NCBI GenBank assembly: GCA_017311315.1
Contig: CM029642.1
Location: 13,285,624-13,349,623, forward strand
Length of the DNA: 64,000 nucleotides
From: Dendrocalamus latiflorus
Lineage: Eukaryota > Streptophyta > Magnoliopsida > Poales > Poaceae
Reading direction: 5' to 3'
Under the pieces are notes generated by a model. That model searched no databases. It was not told the origin of the DNA and saw only the letters and a list, made by a program, of their open reading frames with translations. Positions 33,282 to 43,538 of the stretch are shown piece after piece. Made by a program: the position numbers and the translations under genes. How positions within the stretch are numbered: the first letter of the stretch is position 1; each line of letters opens with the position of its first letter.

Positions 33282-36200
33282 ATGGCCGAATCCCTGCTGA
33301 TGCCCTTGGTCAACAGCCTGCTGCGGAAGGCTACCGATGCAGCGGTGCAACAGCTTGGAGCGATGTGGGGGATCGACAAGAAGCGTAAGAGGCTGCATCG
33401 ACATCTGCTGGCCGTCCAGCGAATTCTTGTAGATGCCGAGCACCGCGCGGAGAGAGAGCCTGATGTCAAGGCCTGGATGCGTGAGCTCAAGGAGGCTGCG
33501 TACAAGGCCGAAGATGTTCTTGATGAGCTTGAGTACAGTGCTCTGCGCCAGAAGGCCGAGGATGCGCGTGGCTCCATGGTCCACAAGGTAAAGGGTTTCT
33601 TCACTAGTGAGAACCCTGCAGTGTTCAGGTTAAGAATGAACAAGAAAATCAGTGATGTTTTGGGGGAAATTAATGAAATTGTTTCAGAGATGAACAAATT
33701 CAATTTCACAGTACATACCGAGCCGCAACCTGTAGCTCGTCCACAGACCATCTCCTTTGTTGTTGCAGAAGAGGTTATTGGAAGAAACGGAGACAGAGAA
33801 AAGATCGTCGACCTGCTTCTCAGCCAACGTGACAACAATAGTGTCGCAATTATTCCAATAGTTGGGATGGGAGGGCTGGGTAAGACCACTCTCATGCAAC
33901 TAGTCTACAACGATGACAGGGTGAAGCAGCATTTCGAACTGTTGGTGTGGGTGTGTGTCTCAGATGATATGACAACAACAAGTGTTGCTAAATCCATAAT
34001 TGAAAACATCACCAAACAGAGCTGTGGTCTTGTGAACAATGCTGAGTTGTTGCAGCAGCAGCTCCGTGATGCCCTTGGTCGTAGGAGATACCTTCTTGCT
34101 TTAGATGATGTCTGGAACGAAGAAAGGGAAAAATGGGAAGAGCTACAAGCTTTGCTATCTTCAGCTAGTGTCTCAGGGAGGGTAATCATGGTGACAAGCC
34201 GAAGTGACAGAGTTGCCTCCATAATGGGCACCCTAAGCACCTATCGTCTAGACTACTTGGATGATGATGATTCATGGGATGTATTCCAAAAAAGAGCATT
34301 CAGTATGGGTGTGGAACAACGACCAGAGTTAGTTGCTATAGGCAAGAGTATAGTTAAGAAGTGTGCGGGTGTGCCACTGGCTGTCAAGAGCATGGGGAGC
34401 TTGGTGAGTACCAAATCCGAAGAAGATCAGTGGTCTACTGTCTTGGAAAGTGAGGTTTGGGGAAACATTTTTGATGAAGAAGGAATCAAGTGTGTGCTCA
34501 AGCTAAGCTATGATCACTTGCCTCCGTACATGAAGCAATGCTTCGCATTCTGTGCTTTGTTCCCAAAAGATCATTTATTCCGTAAGGACTTGTTAATAGA
34601 ATTATGGATGGCAAATGGTTTCGTACCTCTTGAGGGAAGTGTGAACTTGGACAACAAGGGTAGTCAGATTTTTGACGAGCTGGCTTGGAGATCATTCTTT
34701 CAGGATACTCATCAGATATTTGTCAATGAAGCTGGATCCTTTCTCGGTGGGTGGAATGCGGACTATCCTTACCTGCGAAAGGTTACGACCTGTAAGATGC
34801 ATGATCTTATGCACGATCTTGCAGCATCAATAATGGGCAAAGAATGTCATATAGTGGGTCAGTCAGCTTCTATGAGCATTCCACAAGAAGTTCATCGTTT
34901 CTCTATACGTACAGTGCTTTTACCAGAGGGGCCTTATATGGCGACAGGTCATCATGATGTCCTGCAATCAGCCCACGTCAGAGTGCTGCAGACTCGATTG
35001 GATAAATCATTTCCAGCAGGAATACCATATATGAAGCATTTGAGGTACCTTGATCTCTCTTCTAGTTGGATTCAATCACTACCCGAAGACATAACAATGC
35101 TGTATCATTTACAAACTCTGAAACTCACCGGTTGCGCACACCTTAGCCAACTTCCAGAGGGCATGAGACACATGAGTAGTTTAAGGCATTTATTCCTTAA
35201 TGGATGTTGCGGACTAAAACACATGCCAACGGGCATTGGACAACTAACCTCCCTCCAGACACTTACTGATTTCATTGTTGATGATGCTGCTGGTCGTGGT
35301 ATCGAGGAGTTAAAATGCTTGAAACTTGTTGGTCAACTGCACTTGTATAACCTAAGGAAAGTTAAGGATGGAGTATATGCCAAAGAAGCTGATCTAATTT
35401 CCAAGAGAAAAATTAACTATCTAGTGCTATGCTGGGGGCCTCAAACTTTGTGGCGCGAGACAGATGCACCACATGGTGTATCAGATAACGTACTAGAGGT
35501 GTTGGAGGCTCTTGCACCACATGGTGGGCTAGAAGTCCTGAAAGTGTCAGATTACCCAGGCATTGAGTTTTCACTATGGATGAAGGACCCAAGAAAGCTG
35601 CAAAATCTAACAAAGCTGTACTTAACTAGTTGCAAGCATTGCGTGGAGCTCCCTCCGGTTAGGCAGCTACCCTCTCTTGAGTTCCTACTTCTAGACCACA
35701 TGGATAGCTTGACACACATCTGCAACATCACTGGCGCCTATGAAGAAGGGAAAAATCATCTCCAAGTATTTCCAGCTTTGAAGATCCTCAAACTTTTGTA
35801 CATGCCAAGCTTGGAGCACTGGGATGGGAATAATGGAAATCAAGGGCGATCACTAACATTCCCAAAACTTGTTGAGATGGAAATACGTTGCTGCCCCAAG
35901 CTAGAAAACATGCCCGTCGTTCCGCAGCTCAGGAAATTGGCGATAAGAGGACAGAACAAAATGGCATTGACCTCAATTAGCAGTCTTCACACGCTTACAG
36001 AATTGGAGATCACCACAAGCACTAGCAGTGGGCACGAATCTAGTCCGCTAGACCATGTGATTTCTTATAAAGGCCTGGATTCTCTTCATACCTTAGAATT
36101 TGTCAGTTTCACTGGCCAAATGAAGATAGAGGAAGAGGAAAGTGAACACCAAAACACGGATCATAAATCCGTAATGGTACAGGGTGAGGAGAATGACCAC

Positions 36201-36797
36201 GAAAACAAGTCAGTGCGTACCTTGAAGATTACCTGTTGCGATTCCTTCTTTACGTCAGAAACATCAGGAAAGGGGCCCAGATTCTGGCGACCATTTGTCT
36301 TTCTTGAGAACTTGACAATTTTGGGTTGCGTTAATCTTGTTCATTGGCCTGTGGAGGAATTTCAAGGCCTGAATTGCTTAAAAAGTCTGAATATTGGTTC
36401 CTGCAATAACCTGACTGGCTGTTCCCCAGGGACATCTTATGCATTATCGGAGCAGGACCTCCTCCCTCAGCTAGAAGAACTGCAGATCAGCTACTGCGAT
36501 AGTTTACAGGAAATCCCCGTGTGCTCAGCTTCTCTAAAATCGATTTCTCTCTCTGGTTCTCCAATCCTCAGTAGTCTGCCAGAAAGGCTCGGTGCCCTCA
36601 CTGCGCTTGAGGAGCTTTCTCTCTCTGGTTGTGAAGGCTTAACGTGTCTGTTGTCTAGCCTTGGAAATCTTGTACAGTTGAAGTCACTCACCATCGACGG
36701 CTGCCCGAAACTTTCAGCCCTGCCTGATGGGATGGAGTGCCTGACAGCTCTTCAGAAGCTATATATTTCTGATTGCCCTCGGATCAAGTTGTTATGA
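33282..36797 (+). CDS. CC-NB-LRR disease-resistance protein, truncated by a copia insertion
   Basis: Intracellular immune receptor of the RGA type. I chose the ATG at 33,282 (MAESLLMPLVNSLLRK), which starts the Rx-type coiled coil; an ATG at 33,138 would add 48 unusual residues. The coiled coil has the EDVID-type motif EDVLDELEY (77-85). The NB-ARC shows the P-loop GMGGLGKTT (195-203), kinase-2 LLALDDVW (271-278), GVPLA (363-367), CFAFCALFPKD and CKMHDLMHD (504-512). LRRs fill about residues 590-1171. No intron interrupts this part. A copia element enters after 36,789, so the frame ends in two foreign Leu codons and a stop. 61 native residues, the last LRR and tail, are lost from an original of about 1,230. 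It may be non-functional or altered; a shortened protein could still be made. Confidence 0.9.
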   Translation: MAESLLMPLVNSLLRKATDAAVQQLGAMWGIDKKRKRLHRHLLAVQRILVDAEHRAEREPDVKAWMRELKEAAYKAEDVLDELEYSALRQKAEDARGSMVHKVKGFFTSENPAVFRLRMNKKISDVLGEINEIVSEMNKFNFTVHTEPQPVARPQTISFVVAEEVIGRNGDREKIVDLLLSQRDNNSVAIIPIVGMGGLGKTTLMQLVYNDDRVKQHFELLVWVCVSDDMTTTSVAKSIIENITKQSCGLVNNAELLQQQLRDALGRRRYLLALDDVWNEEREKWEELQALLSSASVSGRVIMVTSRSDRVASIMGTLSTYRLDYLDDDDSWDVFQKRAFSMGVEQRPELVAIGKSIVKKCAGVPLAVKSMGSLVSTKSEEDQWSTVLESEVWGNIFDEEGIKCVLKLSYDHLPPYMKQCFAFCALFPKDHLFRKDLLIELWMANGFVPLEGSVNLDNKGSQIFDELAWRSFFQDTHQIFVNEAGSFLGGWNADYPYLRKVTTCKMHDLMHDLAASIMGKECHIVGQSASMSIPQEVHRFSIRTVLLPEGPYMATGHHDVLQSAHVRVLQTRLDKSFPAGIPYMKHLRYLDLSSSWIQSLPEDITMLYHLQTLKLTGCAHLSQLPEGMRHMSSLRHLFLNGCCGLKHMPTGIGQLTSLQTLTDFIVDDAAGRGIEELKCLKLVGQLHLYNLRKVKDGVYAKEADLISKRKINYLVLCWGPQTLWRETDAPHGVSDNVLEVLEALAPHGGLEVLKVSDYPGIEFSLWMKDPRKLQNLTKLYLTSCKHCVELPPVRQLPSLEFLLLDHMDSLTHICNITGAYEEGKNHLQVFPALKILKLLYMPSLEHWDGNNGNQGRSLTFPKLVEMEIRCCPKLENMPVVPQLRKLAIRGQNKMALTSISSLHTLTELEITTSTSSGHESSPLDHVISYKGLDSLHTLEFVSFTGQMKIEEEESEHQNTDHKSVMVQGEENDHENKSVRTLKITCCDSFFTSETSGKGPRFWRPFVFLENLTILGCVNLVHWPVEEFQGLNCLKSLNIGSCNNLTGCSPGTSYALSEQDLLPQLEELQISYCDSLQEIPVCSASLKSISLSGSPILSSLPERLGALTALEELSLSGCEGLTCLLSSLGNLVQLKSLTIDGCPKLSALPDGMECLTALQKLYISDCPRIKLL
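36785..36789. repeat. Target duplication CAAGT, left of the copia insertion
   Basis: Matches 41,649-41,653 on the other side of the element; 5 bp is the size expected for copia integrase. It lies in the NB-LRR codons for Lys and Ser. Confidence 0.95.
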
Positions 36798-36918
36798 ATA
36801 GCGCTTGTATTCATATGAGGCCAATGGGCCGGTATAAATACACAAAGTACAGGTGGTAAATATGCAAAGAACCCCTCATAACAATGGGGAATAACAACCT
36901 ATACATATATCTCTAACA
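36790..36918 (-). repeat. Copia 3' LTR (129 bp)
   Basis: Ends with TG...CA; identical to the other LTR at 41,520-41,648. Lies at the lower-coordinate side because the element is on the minus strand. A G-rich tract on the minus strand (36,919-36,927) directly before it is the polypurine tract. Confidence 0.95.
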
Positions 36919-36931
36919 CCCCCCCTCAAAC

Positions 36932-39900
36932 TCATGGTGGGTCAACAACACTGAGTTTGGAGAGGTAGAAGCTATGCTGTGCTCGAGTCTGGGCCTTCGT
37001 GAAGAAATCCGCTATCTGAAGCTCCGAAGGCACATACTGAAGAGTAATCACCCGATCATGCACACAAGACCTCATGAAAGAAGCATCAACACCAATATGC
37101 TTGGTGAGCTCATGCTTCACAGGATCACGCGCAATACTGATAGCACCTGTACTGTCCGACAATAGAGAAGTCGGTGTAGTAACAGAAACACCAAAATCCT
37201 CAAGTAACCACCGTAGCCAAGTAATCTCTGCTGTCAAGAGAGCCATAGCTCGCAACTCAGCCTCTGCACTCGAACGGGACACTGCAGTCTGTTTCTTCGT
37301 CTTCCAGGCAATAAGAGAACCACCAAGAAAAACACAGTAAGCGGAGATAGACCGGCGATCAGAAGGATCACTGGCCCAAGTAGCATCCGAATAGGCCTGA
37401 AGCTGTAAAGAGCTGGAACATGGAAAGAAGAGACGGCGAGAGATAGTCCCGCGAAGGTATCGCAGAACTCGGAGAAGGTGGCTGTAGTGGACCTGAGTGG
37501 GAGCTGAAACAAACTGACTCAGAATATGAACTGGATAAGTGATATCCGGACGAGTAACAGCAAGGTAGACAAGACTCCCAACAAGATGACGATAGCGAGT
37601 CGGATCAGAAAGAGGCTCGCCATCAGAGGGTCGGAGGTGAAGATTGAGCTCCATGGGAGTCTCAACAGTACGCTGATCAGTGAGAGAGGCGCGATCAAGA
37701 AGATCCTGAATATATTTCTCTTGGGACAGAAAGAAACCATCTGGAGTGGAAGTAACTTCAATCCCAAGGAAGTAACGAAGAGGACCAAGATCCGACATAA
37801 GGAACTGCTCACTAAGACGAGCCTTGACAAAGGCAATGTACTCAGAATCATCCCCTGTAATGATCATATCATCAACATACAGGAGAAGAAGAGTCCGACC
37901 ACGAGACGAAGTGTGGACAAAGAGCGCAGGATCATGATCACTAGCGGAAAAACCAGCAGCAGTGACCACAGAGGAGAAGCGCTCAAACCAAGCACGAGGG
38001 GCTTGCTTAAGGCCATAGAGAGAGCGACGAAGGCGACAGACCATGCCCTCAGGAACAGAATACCCAGGTGGCGGATGCATATAGACCTCCTCACGCAACT
38101 CGCCATTAAGAAAGGCATTCTTGACATCAAGCTGAGACACAGACCAGTGGCGAACAGACGCCACGGAAAGAAGAGTGCGAACAGTGGTCATGTGGGCCAC
38201 AGGAGCAAAAGTCTCGTCGTAGTCAACACCATGCTCCTGCTGGAAGCCACGAGCAACAAGACGCGCCTTATAGCGCTCAAGAGAGCCATCAGAGCGAGTC
38301 TTAATCTTATAGACCCACTTACATGTGATGGGACGAGAATGAGATGGAAAAGGAACAAGATCCCAAGTACCAGTACGCTCGAGGGCAGCAATCTCCTCGG
38401 CCATGGCAAGCTGCCACTCAGGGTGAGTAACAGCATCCCGGTAGGAGACAGGCTCACGAGTAGCTGCGCCAGCAAAGGCAAAACGGGCAGGAGGCCGAAT
38501 CGACTGGCGATCGCGGAGAGCGTAGCGAGGAGAAGATGACCCATCAGGGGAAGATGGAGCATCAGAAGAAGATGGAACATCAGAAGAAGATGACGCATCT
38601 GGAAGATCCTCAATACGAGGTCGACGAGTGTAGACGATAGTGGGAGGAGCCTGAGGAGTCGTAGGAGACGACACAGGCGGCGACAACGGCGGAGAGGCCA
38701 CAGGGGGAATATGTGGAGACTCAGTAGGACAGGTGGACGAGGGCAAAACAGATATAGGAGTATCTGGAAAGGTCAAGAAAGACAGAGACTCCACAGAGGA
38801 AGCCGAAGGAGAGGCAGGACGTGGGTAGAATGGACGAGACTCGTCGAAAGTCACATCCCGAGAAACCCGTATCCGACGACCAACAGGATCCCAGCACCGA
38901 TAGCCCTTGTGCTCGGCACTGTACCCCAGAAAGACACACTCAACAGACTGAGCGGTCAGTTTGGTACGTTCTCGAGGGGCGAGGAGAACATAGCAAACGC
39001 AGCCAAACATATGAAGGGCAGAGTAGTCAGGAAGAAGACCACAGAGACGCTCAACAGGGATCGCACCCTTAAGAGCAGAAGAGGGCTGAATGTTGACTAG
39101 ATAGGTGGCAGTGGAAACAGCCTCGGCCCAAAAGTGAGGTGGAATAGAGGCGGCGATCATCAGAGTACGAGCAGTCTCAAGGAGGTGACGATGCTTGCGC
39201 TCAGCGACACCATTCTGAGCATGAGCACCAGGACAAGAGAACTGAGCAAGAGTGCCCTGTTCAGCAAGAAAGCTGCGCAGGTGACGAGAGAGGTACTCGC
39301 CAGCAGAGTCAGCTCGAAAGACACGAATAGGAGTGGAGAACTGTGTGTGAATCATAGTGGCAAATTGTTTATAGATAGACAAGACCTCACTACGAGAAGA
39401 CATGAAATATATCCAAGTGTGACGAGAGAAATCATCTATAAATATGATATAATATCGATGACCCCCTTTCGAAACGAAGGGAGCCGGACCCCAAACATCT
39501 GAATGAACAAGATCAAAAGGGCGCTGAGACACAGTCTCACTATGAGAATAAGGAAGCTGAATCTGTTTACCTAACTTACAGCCCTGACAATCTAAAGACA
39601 CGTCGCCTGAGACAGACCCCAGAAGACCACGACGAACTAAGGACGACAGACGGGATCCACACAGATGACCAAGACGGTGATGCCACTGCTGGAAAGAGCC
39701 GGTAGACGAAGTGGCAGAAGCGGAGAGACTGGCGGCAATGGTGGCAGCGGAAGGAAGGTGAAGCCAGTCGAGCTCCCAAAGACGCTGTGAGTCACGGCGC
39801 CGAGGGCCAGAACCAACCAGAGCTCCCGTGTGGCAGTCCTGAACACAACAAGAGTCAGAGTCGAGAATAACTCGATAACCAAGGTCAGTAATCTGCCCAG

Positions 39901-40672
39901 CAGAAAGAAGCTGCAAGGTAAGGCGAGGAACATGAGCAACAGAAGGAACATGAAAGGAGGAGTTGCTAAGAGATCCTCGACCAGAGACAGAAAGAGATGT
40001 ACCATCAGCAGTAAGAACACTGATAGGAGAATCAAGGGGTGTAATAAAAGACAGAGTGGAAGGATCAGGAGTCATGTGAAAGGATGCTCCAGAATCAAGA
40101 ATCCACGGGGAGGTACTTGACTGTGTAGGGGGTGGTTTCTCAGTGCCCGAAGAGTCAGTAGCAGAGCCTGCAGAACCTATCAAAGGAGAACCTGAAGCAG
40201 CAAGCAGGCGTCGAAGTCTGGCTATCTCCTGCTCGGTGAGAGGAACTGCTGAAGAAGTCGATGCAGACGGCAACGTAGAAGCACTAGTGCCAGTAGAAGA
40301 ACGGCATGTAGCAGAGCCTGCAGAACCTGTCAAAGGAGAACCTGAAGCGGCAAGCAGGCGTCGAAGTCTGGCTATCTCCTGCTCGGTGAGAGGAACTGCT
40401 GAAGAAGTCGATGCAGATGTCAACGTAGAAGTACTAGTGCCAGTAGAAGAACGGCGTGAAAGATGTCGCTTCTTCTTGTAGCACTGGGACTCAGTGTGGC
40501 CATCCTTGTCGCAGTAGGAACAGCGAGGACGGCCACCTCCAGACGGAGGGCGGCCACCACCACCTGTGGCAGCCGCTGGAGGAGGCAGTGTAGCAGGTGG
40601 ACGAGCGGCGAGCACAGAAGGTAGTGGCAGCAGACCAGCACCATTCAGGCGAGGGAGGGAAATGGTGCCCAT
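36932..40672 (-). CDS. Copia polyprotein without capsid: zinc knuckle, protease, integrase, reverse transcriptase, RNase H
   Basis: 1,246 codons without a stop. The order is CCHC zinc knuckle (Cys51, Cys54, His59, Cys64); a duplicated 50-residue linker (about 74-173); protease with LDSGAS (Asp193); GAG-pre-integrase WHHRLGHL; integrase with [13 protein letters not shown] and NGVAERKHR supplying the DDE residues; reverse transcriptase with [11 protein letters not shown] and YVDDM (932-936); RNase H with YSDATWAS and SSAEAEL; and KHIGVD near the end. The order protease-integrase-RT-RNase H defines copia. The usual UBN2 capsid domain that should precede the zinc knuckle is absent. The ATG at 40,672 is the first in frame. 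The lineage may be Tork-like but this is not certain. Confidence 0.92.
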   Translation of the reverse strand: MGTISLPRLNGAGLLPLPSVLAARPPATLPPPAAATGGGGRPPSGGGRPRCSYCDKDGHTESQCYKKKRHLSRRSSTGTSTSTLTSASTSSAVPLTEQEIARLRRLLAASGSPLTGSAGSATCRSSTGTSASTLPSASTSSAVPLTEQEIARLRRLLAASGSPLIGSAGSATDSSGTEKPPPTQSSTSPWILDSGASFHMTPDPSTLSFITPLDSPISVLTADGTSLSVSGRGSLSNSSFHVPSVAHVPRLTLQLLSAGQITDLGYRVILDSDSCCVQDCHTGALVGSGPRRRDSQRLWELDWLHLPSAATIAASLSASATSSTGSFQQWHHRLGHLCGSRLSSLVRRGLLGSVSGDVSLDCQGCKLGKQIQLPYSHSETVSQRPFDLVHSDVWGPAPFVSKGGHRYYIIFIDDFSRHTWIYFMSSRSEVLSIYKQFATMIHTQFSTPIRVFRADSAGEYLSRHLRSFLAEQGTLAQFSCPGAHAQNGVAERKHRHLLETARTLMIAASIPPHFWAEAVSTATYLVNIQPSSALKGAIPVERLCGLLPDYSALHMFGCVCYVLLAPRERTKLTAQSVECVFLGYSAEHKGYRCWDPVGRRIRVSRDVTFDESRPFYPRPASPSASSVESLSFLTFPDTPISVLPSSTCPTESPHIPPVASPPLSPPVSSPTTPQAPPTIVYTRRPRIEDLPDASSSSDVPSSSDAPSSPDGSSSPRYALRDRQSIRPPARFAFAGAATREPVSYRDAVTHPEWQLAMAEEIAALERTGTWDLVPFPSHSRPITCKWVYKIKTRSDGSLERYKARLVARGFQQEHGVDYDETFAPVAHMTTVRTLLSVASVRHWSVSQLDVKNAFLNGELREEVYMHPPPGYSVPEGMVCRLRRSLYGLKQAPRAWFERFSSVVTAAGFSASDHDPALFVHTSSRGRTLLLLYVDDMIITGDDSEYIAFVKARLSEQFLMSDLGPLRYFLGIEVTSTPDGFFLSQEKYIQDLLDRASLTDQRTVETPMELNLHLRPSDGEPLSDPTRYRHLVGSLVYLAVTRPDITYPVHILSQFVSAPTQVHYSHLLRVLRYLRGTISRRLFFPCSSSLQLQAYSDATWASDPSDRRSISAYCVFLGGSLIAWKTKKQTAVSRSSAEAELRAMALLTAEITWLRWLLEDFGVSVTTPTSLLSDSTGAISIARDPVKHELTKHIGVDASFMRSCVHDRVITLQYVPSELQIADFFTKAQTRAQHSFYLSKLSVVDPP
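40158..40457 (-). repeat. 150-bp in-frame tandem duplication in the copia linker
   Basis: Bases 40,158-40,307 repeat at 40,308-40,457 with few changes, duplicating 50 residues including [20 protein letters not shown] between zinc knuckle and protease. The length is a multiple of three, so the frame is kept. Confidence 0.93.
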
Positions 40673-41507
40673 TGGTAGGCGGCGCTGGACGGCGCGGCGA
40701 CCAAGGCAACGAAGTCTAACAGGCGGCGCTGGACGGCGCGGCGGTTAGAACGACGTTTTTTTTTTTTTTTTGCCTTTTTTTTTTCTTCTTTTTTTTTTCT
40801 TTTAACGGGCCTCCGGCCCGTTAACCACACTCACACACGCCCTTTAGGGCAGGCGGCGCAAGAGGCGGCAGGAGCGGCCGGCGGCGGCGCGGAGGGAGCG
40901 GCGACAAGACGGCGGCGGCGGCCCGACGGCTCCCGACGGGGAAGTCGGCGGGAGGCGGGGGAGCCGAGGTGAGGCCGAGCGGGCGCCGGGCGGGGCGCCG
41001 AGGCGAGGCTGGGCGGGGCGCCGAGGGGTGGCCAGGATCGGCGGCGGGAGGCGGCCGGCGGTGGTCGGCCGGACGGCGGCGGGCTCAGGTGGCCGGGCGC
41101 GCCTGGAGTCCTGGAGGCGGCGGCTCGGCCTGGGGAAGGCAGCGGCGTCCGGGAGGCGCGCGGCCTGGGGAAGACGGCGGGGCGTCCGGGAGGCGGCGGC
41201 GCGACCTGGGGAAGGCGGCGGCGCGACCTGGGGAAGACGGCGGGGCGTCCGGGAGGCGGCGGCGTCTGGGAGGCGACGGCGCGGCCTGGGGAAGGCAGCG
41301 GCGTCCGGGAGGCGCGCGATCTCGGCGGAGACGAGCGGCACCCCGAGGAGGTCGTGGCGACGGAGGACGGCAGTGGCGTCCGTGAGGGAGGAGGAGGCGG
41401 CGGGGACGGCAGCGGCGGAGGAGGCCGGCGAGGCGACCGGGTGCGGCGGCGGCGCAGGGAGGCCGGCGACGGCGCGAAACCCTAGGTAAACCAAAACCCT
41501 AGTTTTG
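40673..41507 (-). other. Copia leader: poly-T tracts and GC-rich block replacing the capsid
   Basis: Between the primer site and the pol ORF are a GC-rich block with direct repeats of GGCCTGGGGAAG and CGGGAGGCG units (41,100-41,320) and long T runs (40,754-40,802). ORFs here are Pro/Ala/Arg-rich artefacts of composition. The UBN2 capsid coding region expected here is not present. Confidence 0.7.
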
Positions 41508-41519
41508 GCTCTGATACCA
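41508..41519 (-). promoter_or_regulatory. Primer-binding site of the copia element
   Basis: On the minus strand TGGTATCAGAGC follows the 5' LTR with no gap. It is the standard site complementary to the 3' end of the initiator methionine tRNA. Confidence 0.93.
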
Positions 41520-41648
41520 TGTTATGAATAGCGCTTGTATTCATATGAGGCCAATGGGCCGGTATAAATACACAAAGTACAGGTGGTAAATATGCAAAGA
41601 ACCCCTCATAACAATGGGGAATAACAACCTATACATATATCTCTAACA
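41520..41648 (-). repeat. Copia 5' LTR (129 bp)
   Basis: Identical to 36,790-36,918. On the plus strand it ends ATATCTCTAACA, and its last 29 plus-strand bases recur as the right end of the hybrid element at 42,164-42,192. The target duplication CAAGT follows at 41,649. Confidence 0.95.
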
Positions 41649-41653
41649 CAAGT

Positions 41654-41838
41654 CACTACCCCATGGACTCCTGCGTCTCCGCAACCTCAAACGTCTAGCG
41701 CTCGTGAACTGCCCAAGCTTGCAGAAGCGTTGCAGACGAGAGGAAGAATACCGGGACTTTGTTTCACACATTCGTGACGTGGACACGAAAGTGCGTGAAA
41801 ATGGCTGCGAGGGCATCCGTTGCATTCCGGGATTGTAA
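41654..41838 (+). pseudogene. Separated 3' coding end of the NB-LRR gene
   Basis: Joined after base 36,789, this stretch continues the NB-LRR frame exactly. It starts with SLPHGLLRLRNLKRLALVNC, a last leucine-rich repeat. A charged tail follows (REEEYRDFVSHIRDV) and a TAA at 41,836-41,838. It supplies 61 codons that the upstream part has lost. It has no start of its own, so it is stranded by the copia insertion. The untouched reading frame across the insertion site supports a recent event. Confidence 0.93.
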
Positions 41839-41934
41839 GGTACATTCCACTACTTGCCTTCAATCTATAATTTACAACCTTTCAATTTCCTCTGTATCTT
41901 TGTATTTAGACTATATTTTGACTGACTTGGTTTG

Positions 41935-42192
41935 TGTTGAAGTATAAGTGAATTGCCTATCTTTCCTCATCAGCTTAAGCTTTTGGGTGAACATGAAACT
42001 CAATATGGTATCAGAGCCAAGAGGTCTCGAGTTCAAGACCTGGCCGACGCAATTAAAACAAATTAATTGCAGTCCACTTCTATTCCACGTATTAGGCCTA
42101 AGGGAGCCTACACGTGAGGGGGAGTGTTGAAGTATAAGTGAATTGCCTATCTTTCCTCATCAGAATAACAACCTATACATATATCTCTAACA
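41935..42192 (+). mobile_element. 258-bp hybrid LTR micro-element
   Basis: Flanked by the perfect 5-bp duplication GTTTG (41,930-41,934 and 42,193-42,197); the empty site is present at 15-19 in copy A. It starts TGTTGAAGTATAAGTG, has a primer site TGGTATCAGAGC at 42,006-42,017 and a purine tract GAGGGGGAG before a second TGTTGAAG at 42,125, so it is organised like a TRIM/SMART-type tiny LTR retrotransposon. The second LTR keeps only 39 bp of the first. Its last 29 bp (42,164-42,192) are instead identical to the end of the neighbouring copia LTR (41,620-41,648). It has no coding capacity and would have needed reverse transcriptase and integrase supplied elsewhere. Confidence 0.85.
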
Positions 42193-42197
42193 GTTTG

Positions 42198-43538
42198 GAC
42201 GTTGCCTTTCCCTTATTTCTTCTGTATTTGTAACAGGCAACACAACTTATGGAGATTGGAGCATCATAGGTGCCTGTTAAAGTTGAACTGCTATTTTGTT
42301 CTCTTACAGAGTTAAACTGCTGTACGGTGGTGGTCTGGCATCTGTCTGCTCATATTGCACTTCGTGACTTCTGTGCTGATCTATTTTCTTTCTTCTGGCT
42401 GCTGGGCTATTCTTGTGCACCATACGGTCCATACCATATATGCCTCGAGTGTCACGTCATCATCAATGTTACTAGGTAACTCACCCATTCATCTGCTGCA
42501 GTCTTGCCACACTTTTAGTCGGTAATTCATTTGGTCCAAGAGATAGTTATTTGCAGGGATTTTTGTATGATTGTTATATTATTTTGTTTGATATTACTAG
42601 TAACACTAGTGGATTTGTACCAACAGAGGCAAGGAAGATTAATTTGATTTATGTGTGCAATTACTGCTTTCTGCAACTCTCATCGCCTCCAACTATGTAG
42701 CACACACACTCACCCTGTAATCCATTTCATTGCGCTATATCTACTGACTTCAGAACATTGAGGAATAACTTCAGCTATATTAGGTCACTGTTCCATGTTG
42801 GCATTGACAATGGATAATGTAAACCGGTGAAGTCAACTAGACAGCAGTGTCTGTGTGCACATATGAATAACGTACGTGCAGGCAAAACATTTCACATAAA
42901 TTTTCAATCATCTGAACTTATGATGAATTGATGATAATCTGAGATATTGTTGGAGCTGAAGGCAAATTTTACTATTACAATTACATGTACCATAAAATTT
43001 GGCCTACTGCCGTGGCAGTGTGGCGACTGAGCAGAGCTACGCTAGCTTCTGCTTATATTTATTTACTAGTTCTTGCTTGTTTTCTCTTCAGGCAAATGAC
43101 CGGTCGAATGTAAACTCCTATACTTTTCTTGTTCAGGGCTTGGTCGTTAAATAGCTGGAAACTTTAAGAAGTCTCGCTCCCTCATTTATATTTCCATACA
43201 CTATTTACAAGGATCGGTCCTCTGCTGTGCATTTCAATCGGCATATCAGAATGCACTGGATCTGGACCGTTGATTTTCTATCTAACGGTAACGCTTGGAA
43301 TATGCAGCCCGCCGCACGAACTGCAAGGACGAGGATACCTGTCTGGTTTGCAGCAGGCAGCCATCTTCACTTCTTCAGCGACATGGTGTGCTGTTATTAT
43401 TAGAGCAAGTCCAATAATAGAGCCAAGTGTTTAGCTATAAATCAAGTTATAAGAGCCAAGTTATATAATAATTTGTCTACAAATTTTTTATTATTATTAT
43501 GTGGTATCATGTCTCACATTCTATTTCCTATTCCTCCT
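42198..43538. other. Non-coding flank, copy B
   Basis: Counterpart of 20-1,360 with a single substitution seen by eye (43,164). No gene recognised. Confidence 0.5.

Larger units (their letters stand above)
36790..41648 (-). mobile_element. Young Ty1/copia element inside the NB-LRR gene (4.86 kb)
   Basis: The element has two 129-bp LTRs that are identical by eye, a perfect 5-bp target duplication, a primer-binding site directly after the 5' LTR, a purine tract before the 3' LTR and a pol ORF without interruption. It is oriented opposite to the resistance gene. Identical LTRs mean insertion very recent on an evolutionary scale. The capsid part of gag is missing, so movement probably needs gag from a relative. 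Confidence 0.95.

Noticed and set aside
40844..41494. 216-codon ORF upstream of copia pol, considered as gag
   Set aside because: It has repeated RLPDAAA-type phrases from GC repeats and none of the UBN2 capsid motifs.
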